Assembly: GCA_023038255.1 (NCBI GenBank)
Contig: CP082927.1
Span: forward strand, 330,436 to 394,435
Reading direction: 5' to 3'
DNA length: 64,000 nt
Origin: Candidatus Peribacteria bacterium
GTDB taxonomy: Bacteria > Patescibacteriota > Gracilibacteria > Peribacterales > Peribacteraceae
A program made the translations under genes and the position numbers. Below the pieces are notes generated by a model. That model saw nothing but the letters and a program-made list of their open reading frames with translations, had not been told where the DNA came from and ran no database searches. Positions 49,141 to 56,494 of this stretch are shown here, one piece after another; the first letter of the stretch is position 1; each line of letters opens with the position of its first letter.

Positions 49141-49404
49141 ATGAAACAGCATCAGAATTTTTATATGGGTTTTATTAAAAGCATTATTGATGGCATCGGT
49201 AAGGTGTGCACTTTGCTTTTTACCGGAGGAAGATATGGCACATCAGTGCGCACTGATCGCTCCCGAGAGTATGCCAAAAGACAGGAAAAACGTCATAAAG
49301 ATTTCCTTGAGTATGGAGGACATGATTGCAAGATTTGCCATGTGCGAATACCTGCAAATAAGTATTACTGTGCTCCTTGTTATTTTAAATATATCAAGAA
49401 GTAA
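49141..49404 (+). CDS. Small zinc-ribbon-like protein
   Basis: An 87-residue basic protein with a C-terminal CKICHVRIPANKYYCAPC, two C-x2-C pairs 9 residues apart that probably bind zinc. The N-terminal part has a short hydrophobic stretch (FIKSIIDGIGKVCTLLF). Unknown function. The frame also has a GTG at 49132; a TATAAC box lies 8 bases before that GTG and 17 before the ATG. Confidence 0.6.
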   Translation: MKQHQNFYMGFIKSIIDGIGKVCTLLFTGGRYGTSVRTDRSREYAKRQEKRHKDFLEYGGHDCKICHVRIPANKYYCAPCYFKYIKK

Positions 49405-49416
49405 TGTCGGAATGTT

Positions 49417-51006
49417 CTATTGTTGGTCCGGCTCAATTGATTTCTTCCTGTGACAGAGCATCAGCGTTGTTCCAATCACCGCAAGTACGCACACGGTGCC
49501 GATCAGACTCGTCACAAATTCCGCATCCGAAAATCCGCGCTTTGTTGCGTTGAAGATGACTGCAGACAATGGCTTCCACGTTGGACCTGCGGAAAAGTCG
49601 GTAATGAAGACGTTATCGATGGTCAGCCAGAAGACGATGACAAACACGATGCCCCATGGTCGCTGCCATTCGCGGAAGGCGGTTTTGAATGCGAGTTCCG
49701 GTTGCCTGTTCAGTGCACTTCCAAGCATCCAGAGTTTCTGCTTCTCGCTGTCGCCCCACAGGCTTTCCCATAAAAAGAAGGCGATCGGGACGCTGAAAGA
49801 TGCCATCAGCACAAAGAGCCAGAGTGGATTGCCGCGAAAAATGCCTGCGCCGGTAACAAACAGACTGAAGAGGACATAGGCCGCCTCCGGCATCAGCGCG
49901 AGTAAATACAGTGCCGGTAACCACCAGCGGTAGCGGCGCGGATATTCCTGGAAGACGGCGGAGAGGATTAATCCCAATGTTGCAGATGTCAGTGCCATCG
50001 TGAGACCGAGTGCAAGCATGACAAGTAGTGCGCGGCCGGTACCCGGAATCGGCTCCAGATTGCCGCCCTTTAGAAGAAGCAGCACAAGATCAATAACCAT
50101 GCCAATCACAGGCCAACTGATAAAGATGATGGTCAGTGCCGCCAGAAGACGGCCGGTCATCTTCAGTGCTTTTGAAGATCCTCTCATAGTTGCAAACCAC
50201 AGAGGGCGCAGTTGACGAATGAAAGCGCGGATTGCCATGCTGACGAGCAGTGCCGCAAGGTAGGCGCCAACGGTCACCAGGAGTCCGATGACAATCATCA
50301 GTGCTGCCTGGCTCACTGCTCTTGCTTCGAATCCTTTCTGCACAAAAAGCGGCGTCCAATAGAGGACGGTGTTTCCGCTGATGACATTGATCACCCAGTA
50401 ATCAAAGAACGTAAGCAGGAAGAAGAGAGCGAAGGAAATCGGGAAGCCTCTGGCCCAGACAGGAATGGCATCGAAGACGGTTTCCAGAAACGGCGGCAGG
50501 TCATGCGCAGTCACCTTTTTCTTCAGAACAAACAGCGTGCGCATGAGGTAGACCGGCAGATAGTGAATGCCGAGAATAATGGATGGCAGCAGGATGGTTG
50601 TAGAAAATTTCCGTCCGAAGAGTGAGTTCGACCAGTCGTAGATTGGGGTATAGAGCTGGAAGAGATCGAAGTAGGAAAGCGCACGCGCGACAGGGTTCAC
50701 CGCATAGACAGCGATCATCAGCAGGAAGAGCCAGTGCGGTTTTTTCTCAATGATCTCTCCCAACAGCCCGCCGCACAGGACAGCAAACACCGATGCAAAG
50801 ACCGAAAGAATCACCGAATTCCAGAGGGCCGACAGCAGGGCGCTGTCCCAGGTGCCGGTCACGCCCGCCAGCGAAAGACTGGGTGAGACGTTGAAATTCC
50901 GGTCTATCTGCAAGAACGGCACAACAAGAATAACCAAAAGAAGCAGGATCGACAGAATCCAGAAGCTGACATTCAGGGCCTGAAGTGATGCTGCAACTTT
51001 GCGCAC
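49417..51006 (-). CDS. Fused two-part ABC transporter permease, polyamine type
   Basis: A permease of about 529 residues with some 12 helices: two permease halves in one chain, as in FbpB/ThiP-type proteins. The first half has LLPSIILGIHYLPVYLMRTLF and the second the EAA-like region WMLGSALNRQPELAFKTAFREWQRPWGIVFVIVFWL. With the divergent binding protein (51117) and the ATPase (52268-53287) it should form a PotABCD/Fbp-like importer. GTG 51006 is chosen because TATAGT lies 7 bases before it; the open frame extends to 51102, through the region that would hold the divergent promoter. Confidence 0.85.
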   Translation of the reverse strand: MRKVAASLQALNVSFWILSILLLLVILVVPFLQIDRNFNVSPSLSLAGVTGTWDSALLSALWNSVILSVFASVFAVLCGGLLGEIIEKKPHWLFLLMIAVYAVNPVARALSYFDLFQLYTPIYDWSNSLFGRKFSTTILLPSIILGIHYLPVYLMRTLFVLKKKVTAHDLPPFLETVFDAIPVWARGFPISFALFFLLTFFDYWVINVISGNTVLYWTPLFVQKGFEARAVSQAALMIVIGLLVTVGAYLAALLVSMAIRAFIRQLRPLWFATMRGSSKALKMTGRLLAALTIIFISWPVIGMVIDLVLLLLKGGNLEPIPGTGRALLVMLALGLTMALTSATLGLILSAVFQEYPRRYRWWLPALYLLALMPEAAYVLFSLFVTGAGIFRGNPLWLFVLMASFSVPIAFFLWESLWGDSEKQKLWMLGSALNRQPELAFKTAFREWQRPWGIVFVIVFWLTIDNVFITDFSAGPTWKPLSAVIFNATKRGFSDAEFVTSLIGTVCVLAVIGTTLMLCHRKKSIEPDQQ

Positions 51007-51013
51007 GAGGTGC

Positions 51014-51019
51014 ACTATA
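51014..51019 (-). promoter_or_regulatory. -10 box, leaderless GTG start of permease gene
   Basis: TATAGT, 7 bases, then GTG at 51006. Confidence 0.5.
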
Positions 51020-51116
51020 CAAGAGGAGGGGGCATTGACGCATCTTTCCTCTTGTCGCATGACAGGGGATTGCGTATCGTTTTCGGTATCCCTTTTTTCC
51101 ACTTCCTTCCATTTTT

Positions 51117-52148
51117 ATGAAAAAGGTTTTCCTTTTCCTCGCTGTCGCTGTCGTGGCGGTGATTGTCGTTTTCACCCTCAAGCCCGGACAGAAACAGCTC
51201 ACCGTCCTCTCCTGGGACTACTACATCGGCCCGGATACCATCAGTGATTTTGAAGAAGAGACCGGCATAGATGTCACGTATGAACTGATTAAAAGCAACG
51301 AAGAGGCACTTGCGCGCGTGAAAGCAAACCCTGGTGTGTACGACGTGATCGTGGTGGCCGACTATATTGTGGACCAGTTGCGTCGCGAAGGCGGTGCTCT
51401 CAAGCTGGATCCTGCGAAAATCTCGAACAGCGCAAATATCGGTGAAGACTTCCGCGGCGGCTACTTCGATGAAAACATGGAGTACCACATCCCGTATGCC
51501 TACGGCACGATCGGGTTTGCGGTGAACACGAAGTACTTCAGCGGTTCCACTATCACCTGGAAAGAACTGGCTGATCCCAAGTACAAAGGAAAAATCGCTG
51601 TGACAGACGATATGCGCTATGTGCTCGGTTCCGTGCTGCTGGAACTTGGCTACAGCCCGAACAGCACCAGTCAGGCAGAAATTGACGAAGCGGTTGCACT
51701 CATCCGCAGAATGACTCCGAACATCGCAAAATTCACATCCGACAGCGCGGTGGATCTGATGGTGAATGAAGATGTGTGGATCGCCTATGCATGGAGCGGC
51801 GACAGCCTCCAGATGCACACCGAAAACGAGGATATTGAATACAGAATCCCGTCGTACGGTGCACTCAAATTCCTGGATAACATGCTCATTCCCGCTGATG
51901 CTCCGCACGCAGACAGTGCCTATGAATGGATAAACTTCATTCTCCGCCCGGACCAGAGTGCGGCTATTACCGAAGAAATCCAGTATGGTAACCCGAACAA
52001 AGAAGCATTACCGCTGATTGATGAAGCGGTGCGCAACGACCCGACGGTGTTCCCGGCGCCGGAGGTCATGAGCAAGCTCCAGTTCATACAGGATGTCGGA
52101 GACAGTATTTCGCTCTACGACGAGGCCTGGGAACATGTAAAGCAGTGA
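51117..52148 (+). CDS. Spermidine/putrescine-type binding protein
   Basis: A 343-residue secreted or membrane-tethered binding protein of the PotD/PotF family: N-terminal hydrophobic anchor (VFLFLAVAVVAVIVVFTL), then LTVLSWDYYIGPDTISDFEEETGIDVTYELIKSNEEALARV, YHIPYAYGTIGFAVNTKYF, and EDVWIAYAWSGDSLQM. It captures a small cation, probably a polyamine, for the permease encoded divergently. The ATG follows a pyrimidine-rich leader; no lipobox cysteine is seen. Confidence 0.88.
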   Translation: MKKVFLFLAVAVVAVIVVFTLKPGQKQLTVLSWDYYIGPDTISDFEEETGIDVTYELIKSNEEALARVKANPGVYDVIVVADYIVDQLRREGGALKLDPAKISNSANIGEDFRGGYFDENMEYHIPYAYGTIGFAVNTKYFSGSTITWKELADPKYKGKIAVTDDMRYVLGSVLLELGYSPNSTSQAEIDEAVALIRRMTPNIAKFTSDSAVDLMVNEDVWIAYAWSGDSLQMHTENEDIEYRIPSYGALKFLDNMLIPADAPHADSAYEWINFILRPDQSAAITEEIQYGNPNKEALPLIDEAVRNDPTVFPAPEVMSKLQFIQDVGDSISLYDEAWEHVKQ

Positions 52149-52170
52149 TTATTGTATATAAAAAGAGATC

Positions 52171-52201
52171 AAGAGTCTTCTCAATAGAGAGGGCTCTTTT
52201 T
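52171..52201. terminator. Terminator between convergent genes
   Basis: AAGAGTC-TTCTC, AATA, GAGAG-GGCTCTT, then T residues (two G-T pairs). It follows the binding-protein gene. Confidence 0.6.
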
Positions 52202-52267
52202 CGTAAGACGGAAAATTCTACATTCTAAACGCGCGTCATTTTCGGATTGCGACAATAGAGTGTCATC

Positions 52268-53287
52268 CTATTCATTATTCTCAATAATCCACTGCTCTTT
52301 TACCGACAGAATCACATCACCGGATGCCGGTGCGTCACCTTTGCCAATCAGAAGAAGAGGTTTTTCTGCGTCATTCAGAGCCATTTCAATCTGTGTATAC
52401 ACGTCTCCATGACGCATAAACGTTCTGCGGGATGTGATCTGCTCAGCGTTGATGGTGAGTTCCAGGTCATCTGCCGCCGTTTTCTTCCACTGCGACTGAC
52501 GGCCCCAGAACGCGAGCATCTTGCCCCGTTCCACACTGATCGCCTGTGTCATTGATGAGAGAAAATCTGCGGGGATCAGATTATCAACCCCGAGTGTCCA
52601 GGCTGCACGGAGATTTCTCGGCTTCCAGGTGGGATCACTCACAGGTGCAATCTCAATCACACCCTTATCATCCACGAGAAGAATGCTGCGGCTGAAACGG
52701 CAGAGAAGGTCAAAGTCATGGCTCACAATCACTGTCACACCTTTTTTCCGGTCAGCGCGGGCAAGCAGGTGTTTGGTGGAGACACTTTCAAACAGGTGAC
52801 CGATACCGGAAAACGGCTCATCCAGAAGGAGAATATCCGGATCCATCATCAGCGAGCGGACAATTTCCGCACGTTTGCGCTGGCCGCCGCTCATCATACG
52901 CGGATATTTCGTCAGATGACGGTCGACTTCAAATTCGGCAAGGAGATCGCCGAATGTCTGTTCCCACTGCACAAAGTCCGCAGCGGGCTTTGCAGAACAT
53001 GCGAGTCCGAGCTCAATATTCTGGCGGATGGTGGATTCTTCCAGCAGGGAATCAAACTGGGACATGTAGAGGACGCGCTCAGACGGAAAGTGTTCACGGA
53101 CCGCTTTCAGGTACGTCGTCTTCCCGGACCCAGACTTTCCGAATATACCCAGAATGTCCCCCTGTTGGAGTTGCACGGCGGGAACATCGATTCCAAACGT
53201 CTTATGACGGATGGAGACCGCAGGAAAGTCGATCGGAGAACCGGTGCCGGCAGACGGATTACTGAACTTGCTCAATGAACCCAGCAT
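52268..53287 (-). CDS. ABC transporter ATPase of the polyamine-type importer
   Basis: A 339-residue ATPase: Walker A GIFGKSGSGKTTYLKAV, Q loop YMSQFDSLLEESTIR, signature MMSGGQRKRAEIVRSL, Walker B PDILLLDEPFSGIG, H loop VIVSHDFD, then a C-terminal TOBE-like region typical of PotA-type subunits. The signature reads SGGQRKR. It energises the importer with the permease at 49417. The start ATG 53287 lies inside the end of the upstream LamG-SH3 gene (29-base overlap) and has GGAAGGAT 6 bases before it, a true Shine-Dalgarno site. Confidence 0.9.
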   Translation of the reverse strand: MLGSLSKFSNPSAGTGSPIDFPAVSIRHKTFGIDVPAVQLQQGDILGIFGKSGSGKTTYLKAVREHFPSERVLYMSQFDSLLEESTIRQNIELGLACSAKPAADFVQWEQTFGDLLAEFEVDRHLTKYPRMMSGGQRKRAEIVRSLMMDPDILLLDEPFSGIGHLFESVSTKHLLARADRKKGVTVIVSHDFDLLCRFSRSILLVDDKGVIEIAPVSDPTWKPRNLRAAWTLGVDNLIPADFLSSMTQAISVERGKMLAFWGRQSQWKKTAADDLELTINAEQITSRRTFMRHGDVYTQIEMALNDAEKPLLLIGKGDAPASGDVILSVKEQWIIENNE

Positions 53288-54464
53288 GCACATATCCTTC
53301 CGTTCCGTCCAGAGTTCTGACCTTGGCCCAGCCGTTATTCAGGAAGCTGTAAACGTGGATGACATCACCTTTGATGAGTGTCAGGAGTTCCTTGGAGGTA
53401 GCGCGGGAATCGAGACGGACGCGGAGCTGGAAGCTTGTGACGCGGTACATGGTGTCCATCGACGGCGTGGTCCAGACGGAGGACGTTGATGATGTGGCAG
53501 ATGCAACAGGTTTCGGCATCACAGATTTCTTCGATGATGACGATGAAGACACTGCAACCGGAGTCGGGCGGACAGAGGATGCAGACGAAGAGGATGAGGA
53601 TGCCGCTGAGGTTGGCAGAGGAATGCGCTTTCCAAGAGCGCGGCGAAGCGTCAGGCGCTCCAGACGTCCGATCAGATGAGAGACTTTGGACGATGATGAA
53701 CTCTCAGACGACTGAGAAGAAGCGCGTCTGCGGGACGATGTTGCTGCAGACGCATTCTCGTCACGCACAGCGAGTGCGGCAACATCCATGGGTGTCAGTA
53801 CGCCATCATAGACAGCAATATCATCCAGGTTGCCGTTCCAGTATTCAGCGCCGAACGGGGCAGTGTTCAGACGGCCGATATCGGTGATGCCGTTTCCGAG
53901 ATACACGCCCGATGCAGTACCGCTCGCCTGCATGACGCCATCAACGTAAATGCGGCGCTGACGGGTGTCTTTATCAAACGTGAACGCTGTGTGATGCCAC
54001 TTTTTGTCCGGTGACAGAACAGCGTCCGGGGTATCGGTGTGGTCACCGGTGAAAGAGAACTGCAGTGCACCCATGGTAGTCAGACGCAGGACGATTCCTT
54101 TACCGAGACGGACGGCGTCTCCCTGTGAGAGCAGGGTCTGGTTTTCTGCAAGATCATTCGTTTTGACCCATGCGGTGAGGGAAAAAGACTTCTTGCTCAA
54201 ATCAATTCTCGGGGCAGTGACATGCGATCTGCCTGTAAGTTCCAGCGAGGTGCGGTTTGTGCTCAGGGTCGGCGGGACATCTTTCGAACGCGTTGCTTCA
54301 TGAATAAGCATAGCATCATTTCCTTTGCCGAGCGCATCAATCACTGTGTTGCCACTGAGTTCATCGAAACCGAGATGCAGGATTTTGACAGGGAGTGTGG
54401 CTGCCTGTGTCTGAGCAGCGACAGAAAAAACGAGGACGAGAGACAGGGGGAACGTGATCTTCAT
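53259..54464 (-). CDS. Secreted LamG protein with SH3b end
   Basis: A 401-residue protein: signal sequence (PLSLVLVFSVAAQTQAA), one LamG domain (LHLGFDELSGNTVIDALG to WNGNLDDIAVYDGVLTPMDVAAL), serine-rich linkers, and a C-terminal bacterial SH3 domain (LRVRLDSRATSKELLTLIKGDVIHVYSFLNNGWAKVRTLDGTEGYV). It is a small version of the giant protein at 7662, with the same LamG and SH3 types but no SLH region. Carbohydrate or wall binding is inferred. It overlaps the transporter ATPase gene by 29 bases, an odd pairing. Confidence 0.85.
   Translation of the reverse strand: MKITFPLSLVLVFSVAAQTQAATLPVKILHLGFDELSGNTVIDALGKGNDAMLIHEATRSKDVPPTLSTNRTSLELTGRSHVTAPRIDLSKKSFSLTAWVKTNDLAENQTLLSQGDAVRLGKGIVLRLTTMGALQFSFTGDHTDTPDAVLSPDKKWHHTAFTFDKDTRQRRIYVDGVMQASGTASGVYLGNGITDIGRLNTAPFGAEYWNGNLDDIAVYDGVLTPMDVAALAVRDENASAATSSRRRASSQSSESSSSSKVSHLIGRLERLTLRRALGKRIPLPTSAASSSSSSASSVRPTPVAVSSSSSSKKSVMPKPVASATSSTSSVWTTPSMDTMYRVTSFQLRVRLDSRATSKELLTLIKGDVIHVYSFLNNGWAKVRTLDGTEGYVHAGFIEQVQ
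53294..53301 (-). promoter_or_regulatory. Ribosome binding site GGAAGGAT
   Basis: GGAAGGAT ends 6 bases before ATG 53287, inside the 3' end of the LamG-SH3 gene. It decides the start of the ATPase gene. Confidence 0.6.
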
Positions 54465-54578
54465 GGGAAAGCGGGAAGCGGTTGAAGAGGAGGTTCACAG
54501 TGTAAACCTGTGTGTACGCAATCGCTATTGCGCATTCTTCGATTGCAAAGGGAGAGTATAGATGGAACAATACGAAGC

Positions 54579-55049
54579 ATGTTCCGTTCAGCATACAGTT
54601 TGAGCGTCATCAGCCTCGCCGTGCTTGTCACAGCATGCGGACAATCTACCGATACCGAGTGGAAGAAAAACCAGGATATAGGAATGGGAGTCTCTCTTTC
54701 CTACCCCTCGAGTTTTGTTGCAGAGTCGGTATCCGACACAGAAGTTGCAAACGGAACCGGGACACTGCGTCTGCAGAAAGTCCGCCTGCGCCGCGGAGAA
54801 GGATCTCTGGGTACCATTATGATGATGCGCTCCGACAGCCGCCTGCTCCTCGCATCACTGCAGACTGATCATCCGCTGGAACCAGTGAATGTAGCAGGTA
54901 AAGATCTGCAGAAATTCAAGATGGACGGAGATGGGAATCCTGTCGGATTTCTCATTCAGGAAGACCCTGTCGTTGCTGTTGCATTCTCCAACGTGGAAGA
55001 CGAAGACCTCATAGAAGGTGTTGTCGGATCTATAACGGTCTCAGAGTAA
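54579..55049 (+). CDS. Small lipoprotein
   Basis: A 156-residue protein with a lipoprotein signal (SVISLAVLVTACGQS, lipobox VTAC) and a soluble beta-rich domain (MGVSLSYPSSFVAESVS, LRRGEGSLGTIMMMRSD, VVAVAFSNVEDEDLIEGVVGSI) of the kind that resembles PsbP-like or general stress lipoproteins. Function unknown. ATG 54579 gives the proper signal; a TATAGA box lies about 18 bases upstream. Confidence 0.75.
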   Translation: MFRSAYSLSVISLAVLVTACGQSTDTEWKKNQDIGMGVSLSYPSSFVAESVSDTEVANGTGTLRLQKVRLRRGEGSLGTIMMMRSDSRLLLASLQTDHPLEPVNVAGKDLQKFKMDGDGNPVGFLIQEDPVVAVAFSNVEDEDLIEGVVGSITVSE

Positions 55050-55143
55050 GTGCCCCGCCAGAGCGCAGAATGATCAGTATCTTTGTGTAGGAAACAGAAA
55101 GGCTTTTCTGCTACACTGGGCGCTCCGCTTTTCTCCCCTCCCT

Positions 55144-56376
55144 ATGAAACGAACACCGCTTTTTGCCGTTCTCCTTACCATTTTCATCGATCTGGTCGGA
55201 ATCGGCATCCTCTTCCCGGTTGTGCCGCAACTGCTTGCGAACCCGGATTCGCCGCAGTATTTGCTCTCGTCTGCCATGACGCTGGAACAGGGTTATCTGC
55301 TGCTCGGTATTCTCACCGCGTCGTATCCCATCGCACAGTTTTTGGCAGCGCCTATTCTCGGACAGCTCTCCGATAAATTCGGACGCAGACCGGTGCTGAT
55401 GATTTCTCTGACAGGGACGTGTATCGGATACATCCTGTTTGCCATCGCTATTTATACGCGCAACCTTCCTCTGCTATTTGCATCACGTGTTTTGGATGGC
55501 ATTACCGGAGGAAATATTTCTGTCGCACAGGCTGCCATTGCGGATATCAGCACCCCGGAAAGCCGTTCCAAAAATTTTGGTCTGATGGGTGCGGCCTTTG
55601 GTCTCGGATTCATTATCGGTCCGTACATCGGTGGGCAGCTTGCAGATACATCAAACGGTATCTGGTTCAACGCAGCGACGCCGTTCTGGTTTGCAGCCTT
55701 CCTCTCGCTCATCAATATTCTCTTCATTGCCTTCTTCCTCCCGGAAACGAACGATCAGCGCAAGCCCGGAAAGTTGCGCTGGGGAAAGTCATTTCAGGAC
55801 ATCATCAATGCCGTGCGCATGAAGGATCTGCGCTGGCTGTTTATTGTCGCCTTTTTCTACACGTCCGGTTTCGCCTTCTTCACATCCCTGTTCGGCGTGT
55901 TCCTCATCGACCGCTTCGGATTCGATGAAGCGGCAATCGGCAACGTGTTTGCCTATATCGGAATCTGGATTGTCATCACACAGGGATTCCTCACGCCGCT
56001 TGTCGCCAAGAGATGGAAGGAGCATGCAGTCGTACGTGTCGGAATGATCGGAACAGGCGTTGCGGTACTTCTCTTCCTGGCGCCCGGTCCGTGGATGGTG
56101 ATGCTTGCTGTTGTCCCTGTCTTTGCAATATTCAACGGTATCACCCAGGCGAACTTCATGGGTCTCATCAGCCGCAGTGCGCCGGATACCATTCAGGGCG
56201 AAGTGCTCGGGATCAATGCCTCTGTGCAGGCGCTCGCGCAGGCGTTGCCGCCGGTGGCATCCGGCTACATCGCATCGCAGTTTGCGCCGTCCGCCACACT
56301 GATGATTGCATCCGCGATTGTGGTCGCATCCGGCATCATGTTTATCCTCACGGTCGGACAGAGAAAAGTTGGCTAA
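55144..56376 (+). CDS. MFS exporter, TetA-like
   Basis: A 410-residue major facilitator with 12 helices. IFIDLVGIGILFPVVPQL at the start and GQLSDKFGRRPVLMISLTGTCIGYILFAIA (the DRxGRR-type loop) are those of the TetA/DHA1 drug exporter group, as are RVLDGITGGNISVAQAAIADISTPESRSKNFGLMGAAFGLGFIIGPYIGG. The substrate is unknown; several such proteins export tetracycline-like or unrelated compounds. The gene has a C/T-rich leader. Confidence 0.9.
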   Translation: MKRTPLFAVLLTIFIDLVGIGILFPVVPQLLANPDSPQYLLSSAMTLEQGYLLLGILTASYPIAQFLAAPILGQLSDKFGRRPVLMISLTGTCIGYILFAIAIYTRNLPLLFASRVLDGITGGNISVAQAAIADISTPESRSKNFGLMGAAFGLGFIIGPYIGGQLADTSNGIWFNAATPFWFAAFLSLINILFIAFFLPETNDQRKPGKLRWGKSFQDIINAVRMKDLRWLFIVAFFYTSGFAFFTSLFGVFLIDRFGFDEAAIGNVFAYIGIWIVITQGFLTPLVAKRWKEHAVVRVGMIGTGVAVLLFLAPGPWMVMLAVVPVFAIFNGITQANFMGLISRSAPDTIQGEVLGINASVQALAQALPPVASGYIASQFAPSATLMIASAIVVASGIMFILTVGQRKVG

Positions 56377-56409
56377 ACTGTATACAAATAGTGTTCAATT
56401 TTTTCAGCA

Positions 56410-56461
56410 GACAGATGGCCTGATCTACTCCAGTATACCTGGAATGAGATCGGGCTCTGTC
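56410..56461. other. 52-base long hairpin between convergent genes
   Basis: GACAGA/TCTGTC, GCC/GGC, GATCT/AGATC and TCCAG/CTGGA stack in order around a TATAC loop. There is no T run on either side, so it is not a standard terminator, though it lies between the ends of the MFS and PspC genes. Confidence 0.6.
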
Positions 56462-56494
56462 AGCAACCAGACGGCATAGAGAATGTCAGACGGC

